From Motacilla alba alba (Eukaryota; Chordata; Aves; Passeriformes; Motacillidae): a stretch of 64,000 bases of DNA. How positions within the stretch are numbered: the stretch's first letter is position 1; every line of letters starts with the position of its first letter. Under the pieces are notes generated by a model. That model had not been told where the DNA came from. It searched no databases and saw only the letters and a list, made by a program, of their open reading frames with translations. The position numbers and the translations under genes were made by a program. The stretch is taken from contig NC_052016.1 in the NCBI RefSeq assembly GCF_015832195.1, positions 83,389,547 through 83,453,546 of the forward strand, given 5' to 3'. Shown here in pieces: positions 44,991 to 56,977 of the stretch.

Positions 44991-47900
44991 TCATTCTATT
45001 GCCTGTGTGTTTCAGTGCTTGCACAATAGGAGTGTGTATTGACAAGACTGCAAACTGAAGTTGGTTGTGCTCTGAAGAAATCCACGTCTCTGTGTGAGAG
45101 GGCATCACTTGGCCAGCCATCACCGTTTCTGCAGATGCTAGTTTGTGTCAGCTGTGATTTACTGGTTGGGAGGGAGGATCTCAGTACAGTAGACAAAAGG
45201 GTGAGATCACCAACTCGATCTGCAAGACCCCCCACAAACTCTGAGGAGCGATCATCCTGCATTGCTCCTCGCTAGCAGTGTGGAGGCTGGAGCAGTTCTG
45301 GGGCTCATCGCAAGGCTCCTCAGCTATTCACTCCCCTTCCATGTAGACTATGTTTATTGTATATTTATTTAAAGTGCTTCAGGTAGGAAAATGAATATTT
45401 ACAATTAAATATATGTAAATGGAAGTGGAAAGACTTGATTGGAAAAATACCAAGTTTCTAATACATATTACAATACTAAGACCTCCCACACAAGATAAAC
45501 GTTTATAGCCAGATCTAAATGAATATTTCTTTCTGGTTCCTGTGCCAGTGGAAAACCATGGAAGTATCAAGATCTTTTTGTTTGCATCTCAGTCCTCTAC
45601 AGAACTGGAAGAATACTTTATTTGATTTGGTTTTAGTTTATTCCATGCAATGTCCTGCCTCTAAGTGATAGAATAAATTTATGGGCCTGGCCAACGCCGA
45701 TGTTAGGCTGTACTTTTTAACTCTTTGTGTGATTATGCAATGTATAAAGAGCAGGTTCTCCTTGCAGATGTCAAACATGAAAAGAGAAACTATTGAGCTG
45801 GTTTTCAAAGGATCCTTCTTTCTACCTGCACTGATCTGACCAGGCTGTGGTTTTCCAGTGAACGCTAAGTTCCGATTGCAGTTTTCCTTAAACCATTATT
45901 TTCTGCAAATCTATTTCCTGCCTTGTGAATTCTCTCTCCCACTGTGTTCTCTCTGCCCTCCCCTCTCCCCCTCTCTCATACATATGATTTTGAGTGTAAT
46001 GGGTGTCATTTCTCTATCTCTCCATCTGTTCCCACGATCAGCACTCACAGTCCAGCCCCTGCTTTGCATGTAGTGTGTGTGTATTCTCTTCATCCCTGGC
46101 CTGCTTTGATTTCGCACTTTTCCTGTCTCTCCTTTGCCCTCTGTGCCATCTTTCTAGTCTTCATAGCCATCAGAGACCTGAGGGTGTGGTTTGACATTGC
46201 AGCTAATTTGGGCTGTTAGCTGTCAAAAATAGTGGCCCTGTTCCCCTGGCTGCACACTGTTCTCACTTCCCTTGAACTGACACTGGCTATCACCTTGCCG
46301 TTTGAGTGAGGAGTCGAGGAGTTAAACTGGTAAAAAATTCAGCCTTTAGCAGCAGCCAAAGAAAAAACAATTTCATTCTCAGTGGTTTTAGTTCAGCAAA
46401 CTTTGTTGAGTGCTGGTGACACTGCTAGAGATGGGGTCAGAAAGGCACATTGAAGAGAGGCCAGAACCCCTTTAGAAATCTGGCTGCAAGGTTGGCCAGT
46501 CTTTCACAAGCTGTCAGCCTTTTAATTCCTCCATCTCTCTTCTCTAGGTCTCCTGCTGCATTTTGCATGCTGAGGGGTGGACTGTCCCTGCCCTCGACCA
46601 CTGTTTTTCAACAGGAGTGTGTCATTAGGGCAGAGGGGTTCCAGCAAAAGGAAGACTGTTCAGCTGATTTAAAGTATTTTAACTTGAATTCAAGTTGTGC
46701 CTTTGCAGCCTTAAAAAGGAGCTGGGAGGCGTCACGAGCAGCCCCCAGTTTAAGGAAGTATTTTTGAGGAGAGAAAAACCATGAAAACAGACACGACTGG
46801 AGTGGGTGCCATTTTTTTCAACAGATGGTAACACTGTGAAGAAGGCAACCAAGGATGTCACATGGCTTTTCACAAGGTCAGCCTGTGGGTAAGGAGAGAC
46901 TTAACCTGAGCATCTGCAACCCAAAGAGCAAAGGTTTCCAGCAGCGGGTGCTCGGGAAGGTTGCCTTTGTTTTTTCAGCTGAGGTGGGTGACTTCAGGAG
47001 GCTCTGGTGGGATGGCAAGGATCTGTCTCACCCTGGGGTCAGGTGCTCCTCAGTTTGTCCAGCCTGGTGAGTGAGTTTGGCTTCTAATACTCCTGCAACA
47101 GCCCCCTCCAAAAAATGAATTACTGGAATCTGAAAACAAGGTATCTCAGTAATCTCTCCTTTAATACTGTAGCCACAGCTGAAAGAGTGGATGTGCATCT
47201 TTTAGTGTATACTTTTTTTTGCTTAGTTTCTCACCCTTCCAGCCTCTTTTAAAACAATGGCATTATTTTCAAATCAAATTTTATAAAATGAACATTGGAG
47301 TTGTTAAGAAGAGATCAAAATTTACATAAGACTTCTATGTAACCTATTACCTATGAAAATTTACTTCAGGCTGAAACATGTTTTCCAAAGTTTACAGCAT
47401 ACAAAACAAATGGGGTTTTTAAATTTCTTTACTTATGATTACCTTAAATTGTGTTTTCTAAAAGGGAAGGGGAAAAAAAACCTTGGAACCTTACCAGTTT
47501 AATTTGCATTTTGGCTCTGATGTAACTCAAAATAGATTAGATTAAAAAAGGAAATTTGGCAAGTGATTACTCAATTACATGATTTTACTGCTTTGGTATT
47601 TTGAAAATAAAAATGAACAGATCTGTTTTACTTTGAAAAGTGCCTGGTGCACGTGTGCTGTAACCACTTTTCAGAAACCATATGGAAGGTTCCCTACACT
47701 GCATATGGCAATGCAATACCGGAGCTCAGATATGTATTCCTGTGATAGACTACACAGGATTCAGTTGGATCAGGCCTATTAATGTCTACATTCTGACAGT
47801 GCTGTACCGAAGCACAGCAGGGTGATGACTTTGGTGTAAAACGTGGCAAGTTCCCAGTGACAGGGCTGCATTCCTCCTTTTTCATAGAAAGGAACTAAAA

Positions 47901-49880
47901 TTGCTTGGAGCTAGTGCCAGGCCAGGACGTTTGGAGGAATTTCGGGAAGGGTTACAATTACTGTTTTGCAAGATAGAAAAGGTGAGCAGCATCAATAGAT
48001 ACTTTCAAAACATTTCATCATCTAGACCTATGGTAGCTGCTCATCTCTGGCCTTCATGTCAAGGGTAGGAAGCCTCTGCTGACCCCAGAGGACCAAGCGA
48101 GTGGTGACAAACTCCCTGGAGTAACAAAGCATTGATCTTCCACACTGTGAGGGATGGGATAGTACTGTGTCTTAAACTGGGTATCATCAGGATTATCTGT
48201 AATTCCCATTACCCTCTTTTCATTAGCAAACTGGTAGGAGAAGATGGACCATCTGTCGCTCTATCACAGATCTCTCCCCCTCCGAGTCCCTAGGGCTACT
48301 TGTGGCTTTTTAGGTCTCTGAGAAATACAAGGCTTTTGCAAGTGTTTGTTTGGTGCCATGATCTGATCACTTGCCTGTCCTGCTCTGTAGAGCTGCTTGG
48401 GTCCTTGAAAGCTCCTCCACATGCCCATGTGCAGCTGTCCCCTCAGTGCAAACATTACTGTGTGTCTGTTCCTTCACAGAAAGGCAGCCTCCCTGGCGAG
48501 GGATTTCACCAAAATAACCACAACTTCAAATGACAGAAACCTTACTTAGTGCCATCACTGCCCTGACAAACTGTAGCTCTTCCACTTGATTTCAGTGAGG
48601 ATTAAGAATTTCAGAACACTACTCTTGATGTAGAAATGATGATACAGATCCAAAATCCTGACACACAAAGAGCAGAGTATGCTGGAAAGTTAGAAATTAA
48701 TAAATTCCTTCTGCAGGAGTGGTGTGGAATGGAGGTGATGGGCTACAGGATTTCACTGGACTGCTGAGCCTGTGGACCTTCAGCAAAGCAGCCCTGTCTG
48801 AAGAGGGGTCACTACCTAGATGTCCTTCACACAAATGGCTGTTGCAGAGGGACAAGTGTTCTGCTGTTGCAGCAGGGAGACCCTGCTTCCATCCACCTCA
48901 ATGTATTTAAAGAGTTACATGGCATGTGAGACTTGGTTGTCCTCTACATCTTGGTTTCATATTTCTGCCTCTTACAAGTAACTGGGTTTGGGTACTATAT
49001 ACTATTTAACAGACCTCTTTCTGAGAAATCTGTGAGATGGATCTTTGCTGTCTAAAATAAAGTGCTTCTCAAGACCCTGAATTTCCCTCACATCTTCACT
49101 TTTCTTCTGTTTAAATGTGAAACAATGGCCTTCATGACCCTTCACTGCTGCGCTATTGTCTCCGATGGCATCGGTGCAGGAGGATTGTTGCTGCTTCTCA
49201 AGAATTGAATATGTTTGGTTTTTCCCTCCTTCCTACTTTTGTGGGGGCAAAGGATGAGCTCAAACCTGGTCTCTATCCCTCCAAGTCAACGACCTGTGCT
49301 GGCACTGTCAATAGCCTGAGTCATCCCAGCCCTGACAGTGGACAAAGCGTGAAGCCTTTACCCTCAGAAGAGGAGCTGTGAGCTGCCATCAGCCCCAAGT
49401 ATTCCCAAGGGGGGAACGGCCATGCACTTACCAGAAGGGTTGGTAACCTTCAAAGAGAAAGAAAAGCAAGTTTTTCTACTACTGAGTGTGAGATATGTAG
49501 ACAGTGAGTTTCAGTTTCTTATCTCTGAGGTCAGTTATCAGAGACCAGAATGTGCGGCAGTGTGCGTGTGAGCAGATGTCACTGTTGTGACTTTGTAAGT
49601 TCTGTGTTGCGGAAGCAGCAAACCTAGGGCTTCTGTTCTGGAGATGAAAATAGGATGATAAAACCAGGGCAGGAAGAATCTGCTTCCCGGTCACCATATC
49701 CTGGTGGAATAGTTGCGATTCATGTATTATTCAAAGTCTAGATTTCATGGCCAAGTCTTAAATTAACCTTGGAGTTATCTGAAAAGTCTCTTTTTCCCTG
49801 TCGAGTACGAGGCTTTTCCAAGCAAACGCCCTCACTCCTCACACACCTCACCCCCAGTCACGGCTGTTGCTGTTCCAGAG
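44991..49880. other. Intergenic, no gene recognised
   Basis: No exon, RNA gene or well-preserved repeat could be supported. An AT-rich homopolymer-poor block at 47210-47650 looks unlike the neutral background and is discussed as a possible conserved element. A plus-strand AATAAA near 49060 has no gene upstream that I can identify. Confidence 0.5.
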
Positions 49881-50070
49881 GGAAAGAAACGCAAGCGGCG
49901 TCGCGGCTGAAAACTGCCTTAGAAGTCTACCCAGGTTAATTCCACGGAGCACGGCTCTGGTCGACCAGGGCTCCTCAGCGCCGGCTCTGTAGCTACAGCT
50001 TCCCCCGGCGAGGCAGAAAGCCCCCGCGAAAGGGAGCCGCTTCCCCGGGGCGCGGAGGGGCCGCGGAACG

Positions 50071-50106
50071 GGAGCGGGAGCGGGAGCGGGAGCGGGAGCG
50101 GGAGCG
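50071..50106 (+). repeat. (GGAGCG)6 microsatellite
   Basis: Six perfect consecutive copies of GGAGCG inside the CpG island. Confidence 0.95.
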
Positions 50107-50110
50107 CTGC

Positions 50111-50134
50111 GGGCCGGGCCGGGCCGGGCGGGGC
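50111..50134 (+). other. G-quadruplex motif (GGGCC repeats)
   Basis: Four G3 tracts separated by CC, running directly into GGGCGGGGC. This satisfies the standard intramolecular G4 pattern and resembles GGGGCC-type repeats. Confidence 0.7.
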
Positions 50135-50270
50135 GGCGCCGCCAGGGGGGGCCCTTGGGCCGCGGCCGCAGCCCCGGGGAAGCGGCTGCGAGCGGCCCCG
50201 GCCCCCGCGGGACACGGCACGGCCCGGCTGGGCGAGCCGGGGTCCTCGCCTCCGCTGCGGGGGCCCGGGA

Positions 50271-51658
50271 TGATTTACGATTTATCTCTCTTCCTATTTT
50301 CTTTTTTTTTTTTTTTTAATTTGTTTTTCCCCCAGCCTACGAGTATTTCTATACACCTGACCCGCTATTTCACAAGCTCGGGAAAACCCAGAGCGCGGCT
50401 GACACCGAGTCCCAGCGAGTGAGGGGGAGAGGATGTGAGCAGAGAAGTTTAGGAAGATAAGTGTGAAGTAGGAAAAATAAAACACCACGAACAAAAACAA
50501 CAAACAAAACGAGTCTTTAGAAAAATCCTGAATGTCTGAACGTGTGTGTGCGTGCGTGGGTGTGTGTGTATGTGTAGTGTTGTGTTTTCCTTCCTGCCAA
50601 AGCAGGATGTCAAATACTGTCCTTTTCCCCTCTTTTTTAAAGCAGGCTGAAAGGAAAATTCTTCACAGAATCTTAAAGAACTTTTTGACACAACAGCTGC
50701 AAAATCTATTTTCTAAACAAAGATTTATACATATTTATACGAGCTTAATCCAGATTTTTTTTTAATAAATCATTCTCAGAACTGCAGAGGTAAACTATAT
50801 GTAAATACCTCAAGTAATAGGCTTGTAGTGCAAATCACATCATTTTATCTTCAATTTTGCATTCGTTTTTCTGGCTTAAAGGTGCATCAGAGATATGCAT
50901 TTTAGCATATTCAGAACACGGGGCGTGAAATTAAATGTTTGACAGAGTGAGAAAAATATACAGACTTTGGAGATGCCTTAAAAATAGTAATTTATGCAGA
51001 TCTAGAGGAGTGAAATCATTTGCAATGGAGTGACCCTCTCTCCAGGAATTTTTTGCTCAGTGTTCTTCTCTAATCTCCTGCTGTATCTTCATTTTTCATT
51101 GAACTAGCCAGTTTTCTGCGAAGCAGTCTTGTAGATAAGGGAAGTGCTAAAAGAAGAAGAAAGAAGAAGCTCAGTGGGTCCGTTTCCATTGCACTTTTAC
51201 CCAAGGCAATGGGCAGAATTTAACGGATTCCTTCCAACATATGTTTTTGCCAGATAAGTAAACAGTGTGTGTCGGAAATGAAAAAGCATTTGCAATTTAA
51301 TGACATTACAGCTCTCAGCTTAGGCTGGCGTGCTGCGAGGCGAAAAGCAGAAAGAGAGAGGAGAGTAGAAAGAGAAAAAGAACAAAGTTCATCTTCCCTT
51401 TTGTGCATTTTTATCAAGGAAAATATTACTTCTTTCCCCCTCTTGTTCTCTTTTCTTTTTCTCTTTGCTTTTTTGTCTCACTCATCTACATTTTTTTCTT
51501 TTCTCTCCTTTTGTCTCCTCTGTTCACTTTTACCTTTTTCTTCCACTGCCACCGACTCGTTTCCTTTCACCACCCCCCCCTTCCATTGTGTCTCCTTATT
51601 CATCTATTTGGCCCATTCAGTTTTTACCTATAAGGAGCTGTTTATCCAACAATGTATC
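50271..51658. other. Non-coding interval with candidate conserved block
   Basis: A pyrimidine-rich stretch and a short GT-rich run (around 50540-50580) surround an AT-rich segment at about 50690-51000. That segment contains ATATGC and GCATAT half-sites in inverted orientation. No gene was recognised. Confidence 0.45.
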
Positions 51659-51686
51659 TTTTTTTTTTTTTTTTTTTTTTTTTTTT
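51659..51686 (-). repeat. Poly(T) tract, 28 T
   Basis: Twenty-eight consecutive T at the border of the next CpG island. A minus-strand retrocopy tail is possible, but nothing upstream on that strand is recognised. Confidence 0.9.
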
Positions 51687-51689
51687 CCG

Positions 51690-52030
51690 CCGTGTTGTAC
51701 TCCCGGCGCTACAGCTCACAGTCAACAGGATTGTTGGAGGGATTATAACGTTTCATTTCAAAGCGCGACAAATCTGCTCGCCTTCCCTCCGTCCCCGCTC
51801 TCCCCGGACTCGCGGGTCCCTCGCAGATGCGCGGCACCCTCGGGGCCGGGATCGCCCCCACATCCCCTCACCAAAGCCCCTCTGGGCCACCCCGCTCGGC
51901 AGGGAGCAGGGGCAGCCCCCGGGGAGGGGCAGGGGCGCGGGGCAGGGCAGGGAGAGCCTCCGCCGCCGCCGCCGTCGGACGCGGCCGCATCTCATCCCCC
52001 CCGCTTTCCCCAGCCATTAGGTGAGCGCTG
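51690..52030. other. Orphan CpG island
   Basis: GC-rich, CpG-dense block of about 340 bp with a CCGCCGCCGCCG run near 51960. Several overlapping frames are open on both strands, as expected of composition alone. No exon was identified. Confidence 0.65.
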
Positions 52031-52429
52031 CAAAGTCACGGGCTCCCACCCCAGGCTTTCCCTGGAGCTCGGGTGTAATTGAAAAATACCTCCAGTCGGT
52101 GGCAAGTCCTATCTTACAGGCACATAGCTGAAACGATGTTTAAACAAACAAACAAAAAAAAAACCCAAAAACACCCCCCCCAAAAAAACACCTACAAAAT
52201 CAAAAAAGTGTTTGTCTAAAGATCCGTGCATGGGTAGCGTTGGGGTTGGGTTGGATTTTTTTTTTTTCATTTTCCTTTTTTTTTTTTTTTTTTACCATGA
52301 AATTACATCTTCCACATCTCCCAGATCCGGTACTTGGTAAGTAAAAAGGGAAATCTGTTTGGACATAAGGAGGTAAAGTAGCTAGAGGTGGTAATTTAAT
52401 CATCCGAGGATGTATTTCAATGTTTTTTC

Positions 52430-53130
52430 TGGTCTTCTAGGCATTAGCACTTTAAATTCATTATGTCTGTTTGACAGATATATGCAGCCTTAAGGATCTA
52501 AAAATGAAATCCAAGAAGTATAGCCTGCTAGAGGACATATATTGAAGTTAAGAGATTAAAACGGTCTAACCATTGCAAACAGAATGGAACATCTCGCATT
52601 TCTCATTCCTTATAAGCATGACTATTTTGCAGATGTTAAATACGGTCTGCTCTAATTATGAAGGAGGGGAGGGGGGGGACCCGCTCAAGAGCCGAGGCTT
52701 TCTAACTTTTACATTGATGAAGTGGATATTAGAAAGACAATATTAGCTCCTGTGCTGTGTCTCGGGCTCGGGAAGTTTTACATGGGGGATTTTCTCTATC
52801 AATAATTTAATAAGGAGGGTGCAGTAGCAGGAGCAGCAGCCTCTCCTACATGCTTTAAAGACTCAAGAATCGTGCATGAATTTCCTATAAGGCAAATTAC
52901 AAAAGAGCCAAATGAGAAGCGCGGGTCTTTTTTCTGTCTAACTGGGACACTGAGGACTCTGTGTCATTACAGTAATTTAGCAATGTTAATGATCTGTAAT
53001 ATTAATACATCATACTTGAAAATGGGGAAGAGTTGTCATAATTAAATGCATTAAGCCACAATTAAAAAGTCATCTAAGCAGTTGTAAAGATACCAGCGAC
53101 GATAAAGCTGTTCATTACACTGTGAACCTC
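52430..53130. promoter_or_regulatory. Candidate conserved non-coding regulatory element
   Basis: AT-rich, non-repetitive and dense in homeodomain-like cores (TAATTA, TTAAT, ATTAA) plus ATTGCAAAC and CATTAC motifs, immediately left of a CpG island. It is typical in style of vertebrate enhancers near transcription-factor genes. Conservation cannot be tested here. Confidence 0.35.
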
Positions 53131-53149
53131 TCTGCCCATGAAAGCTCTC

Positions 53150-53660
53150 CCTGGCAGGGCTGGTGCAGCGGCCCCGGCCCGGCGCTGCCGCCTCCGCGCA
53201 GCAGCCGCGCAGGAAGGCGGTGGGGCGCGCAGCCTGCGCGGCCCGATCAGCGCATCGCCTACGGAGGCGGGGGGCGAGGGGGCTGGACCAGCGAGCCCTT
53301 TGACGGATCTGCCTCAGTTCCTCAGGAACGGGGGGAAGGGAGGGAGACAGCGCAAGAGTCTCATCCCAGACATTCCCTTTTGAAAGCATGTCCCCAGACG
53401 CACTGAAAAGCACATTTCGGCCGCGAAGCCGGCGTGAGGCTGAGGATAAGCCCGGAGCAGGCTGCCCCTCTCCCGGCTGCCGGGCGCCTCCGCCGAGCGC
53501 TCCCCGCCTGCCGCGGGCACGGGCGGCGGCCGTCGGGGCGGGTCCCGGCCGGGGCGCTGGTACCCGGCCCCTCCGCCCCCCGCCCTCGGCATCTCGCGGC
53601 TGCTGCCGGGAAGGACTGAACTCCCGAGCCGTGGGACCGAGCTCTGAACAGCGCGACTGA
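53150..53660. other. Orphan CpG island
   Basis: About 500 bp of CpG-dense sequence next to the candidate regulatory element. A 229-codon minus-strand frame crosses it but has no domain and low-complexity Arg/Gly/Ala/Pro composition. Confidence 0.65.
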
Positions 53661-56600
53661 GTGCTCCACCTGTGGGGCTGCCTCCTCGACCCCCGGCGCT
53701 CCCTCTGCCCAGGGTCTGCCTTGCACTGCCGGCTTCCCAAGGAGTCAGCGCCCTCCCTGTAGCGCGGGAAGCCATGCAGGCAGCTGGGGTTGAGCGGTGA
53801 GCAGACACAGTCTGATACTGTGGGCTGTTAAGCCTGGCTCTTTTGCTGCCCAGATGCTGCCAGCCATCCCACGGGGGCAACATCCCCACGCATTTATTTC
53901 CTCGTATAACTCGTGAGAACAACATCCCCCAACTAGTTTTGGTGAAAATCTCATCCCTAGCCTCTTCTGTCAAAATGATCCAACTCTAAAACAATCCATT
54001 TAAAAAAAAAAAAAATCACATTCTACCAGATCACTGCTGATAGTCAGAGTGTTTCTTCTTCCATCTCTGTCAGATTTTCCATCTCATGGATATCTCTTGA
54101 TTTTCAGGCTGGTTTTGTAATGGAGAAGAGGTTGCACACTCTGACAGTGTGCTTATGCAGGGCTCTCTGGTGATGCCCTCCTGAAAACGGATCATCTCTT
54201 CGGACAAATTCAGGAAAATCTGGCTGAGAGAAGATGATCTCACAGCCCTTTTTATGGAAATGGGCAGTCGGGTAAAGAAGGAAAACCCAGTCCGGCGATT
54301 CCAGAGGGAAAGACTAACACCAGCTCAATCCTATGAATCAGACATAGAGATGAGTCTTCCCATCTTGGGCAAAGTTTTGGACAGATCTTGAACATAGTTC
54401 CCAAAATCAGGCCTATTTCCAGCTGTAATCCACAACTCCATGCAAATATAGGCTTGCCCAGGGGAGATACAGCACATGGACACTGTAATCTACATGGAGT
54501 CCTGAGAGGAGTGCTGCGTATTGCAACTGCTTGTACCTTTCCCTCCCCTGTTGATATCAGTGATGAATGTGATCACCAAAAATAAGAGAGAATAGAATTA
54601 ATGCCAAATAAACGGGTAGGAGTAAAGACTATTAAGTGAAAGCACCACAATTTACTCAATCTTCAGATATGGCATTTTAGTATTGTCAACAATTTTGAAT
54701 TTTGTTTTGTATTGCTGTTAATTCAAGCACCCTACAAATGCATGAGATCAAGATCTTGGTTTGATATTACTATTTACACCATATTTACACCAATGTATTA
54801 ATGAAAATAATTTACATACATAACAATTTACATATATATGTCCAACTTTCATGTATGGTTGAGTGTAATTCCTTGTAAGCCTTTGCGCTCTATGGGAATG
54901 TTGCTTCTTTGAATGACAGCATGATGATGAGAAAGTCTTCATTTGGATTTGTAAAAAATCTACAGGTAGGAAATAGATTTATCTAGCAGACAAAATGCAG
55001 GTGAAATGACAATGTCAAAGTCATGGAACTTTAGCTTTTGTGAGTATGGATTTCTTAAAGGCCTGAAGGGAGCTTTATCACCTCTTCCCCTCCTGCATCC
55101 GTTGATACTGCACATCCAAACTCTGTGGGAGGGTCACGGTTCTGTGACTGCATGGCTCCCCATTCAGTGGATCAATTTCTCTTCTGTGTTGATCCGTCAG
55201 AAGAATCTCATGCGCCCTCAGCTTCCTGTCTCACAGCTTTCCTGAGTTTGCCTAAAGCCCGTGCTTGACCCCAGCCAGAGGCAAAATAATCTTGGACTTT
55301 AGCTCGCGCTTATGTCCATTGTTAGAATTCCTTCAAAACACTCAAAATAATCTTGACGTGAGTTAGGAAGGAGCTGTTACCTTTGGGAATGGGAATGGAA
55401 TGGACCTTCAATGGCCTGAGGCCAACACTGTGTCTCAGAACCCTATTTGTGCTCTGTTTGTCTAAACATGACACGAGCATGTATCTTAATAATGTATCTT
55501 AATGCAGAAGAATAATGCCCCACAAAGCTTATGTTGTGTCCTGGAGAAGACTTTTTTCCCACAGTGAAATCCCAGAAAATACCTTCCCTGCCATTCAGCC
55601 CTGAAAATATTAATCTGAACCCAGGCTCCCTATCTTTATGGTCATCCCCCCTGTCTGTTGCAGGGCTGGCATTCTGAGCCCAAGCTCTAGGGTCATGCCT
55701 TGGGGTCCATGGTCCTGGGCTTGTGTGGGTGGAGAAAATGTCTCACAGCTCTCTTCTGGGAGCTTCCACAGATGCCTGGGGACAGGGCCTTGAAGAAGCC
55801 CATTAAAGAACACCATTTACCTCATCAACTGCAAGATGCAAACTGAATTTTTTTAATTGTAAACATTACATTTTGGTGTTCTAAAAGGAATTTATTTCTC
55901 TAAAAATGTCCAAGCTGTGGAAAAATATTTTTTACTGAGATGAAAGTTATGTATAAATATATATAAAATAAATTATGTTCATCCTTGAATCTATGTTTAT
56001 TTTAAGCCTTGACAACTGAAAACTCTGCTCTTCAGCTGGCTCTGCTGGGCATGCAACATGAGATACTTTCCCAGCACTGGAGAATGAACAAGCCTGGTGT
56101 GTGATACAAGGCCCATGCAAAGAGGATGAGGGAAAAAAATCACTTGTATCACAATGGGCAGCCACCCAACCCACCCGCTGCCTTGATTCTGTTGAGGGTT
56201 TGGCTGGTGCAATCGGAGAAGTCCATTTTCAGGAGAGATTAGGAGGAGTACTCTGTACAGCTAACCTCACAGGATGCTCCTTACCTGAGAACTGGGCAAA
56301 GCTGTAGATGCTTGAGAGGGAAACTGAATCCATGAACCATAAGGATGTTATCAAAAGTACTGGAAAGGCAGAAGCTCCTATAGCAACACTGTAGTTAAAG
56401 GTGCTGTAAGATACACAATTGTCAAAGCTACCACAACTGTTGTGTTGAAACTGTTGACAGTTGTGTAGAGCAAAGGTGTGCAGAGAGGGCAAGCACGAGA
56501 GTAGGTGTTCACATGGGTCAAGGAGACCTGCGCACTGCTACACAGTGGTAGAGGGAAAACAGATAAATTATATTTGTTGAAGGAACTTACCTTAATTTAA

Positions 56601-56972
56601 ATTATGTAAAACTTAAAAATGGTTTGAAGGACAGTAAGGGAAGGTCAAGATTCAGAGATGTTGGTAGGAATGTTAATCAAGGGAGGACCGTGGAAGAAAA
56701 TGCTCAGAGCCTGAGAAAGCGGGTGCTTGCTCTGAGCTAGACTGAATTAATGTTGATATGCTAAAAACAGTATAATTTAAGATATTTTGAAAACAAGTTC
56801 AAGGACAGAATCTGAGAGAAAAGTGATATTCTGTGCTGTCACAGTGAAGGTGATAGATGAAGCCATCTTCTCTGGAGTCTGGAGGGAAGGGATAGGTAAG
56901 GGAAAGAGGGTAAAAGAGGCCAGTCTAAAAAGCCGGAAAGAAACAAAACCTGGAGAGTGTGGCTGCAGGTGA
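53661..56972. other. Intergenic, no gene recognised
   Basis: Mixed unique sequence without recognisable exons. It holds a strong imperfect hairpin at 56412-56467 and ends at the target-site duplication of the LTR element. Confidence 0.5.
56412..56467. repeat. Nested inverted repeat
   Basis: Outer arms TACACAATTGTCAA and TTGACAGTTGTGTA pair over 14 positions with one G-T wobble. An inner ACAACTGTTGT palindrome lies in the loop. Confidence 0.75.
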
Positions 56973-56977
56973 CAGAG

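Larger units (their letters stand above)
49880..50270. other. Orphan CpG island
   Basis: Abrupt GC- and CpG-rich block of about 390 bp containing a hexanucleotide microsatellite and a G-quadruplex motif. No exon could be identified. It could be the promoter of a non-coding transcript or part of a developmental-gene CpG-island cluster. Confidence 0.7.

Noticed and set aside
53051..53973. Overlapping 219- and 229-codon minus-strand frames
   Set aside because: Arg/Gly/Ala/Pro-rich compositional frames across a CpG island with no family motif.
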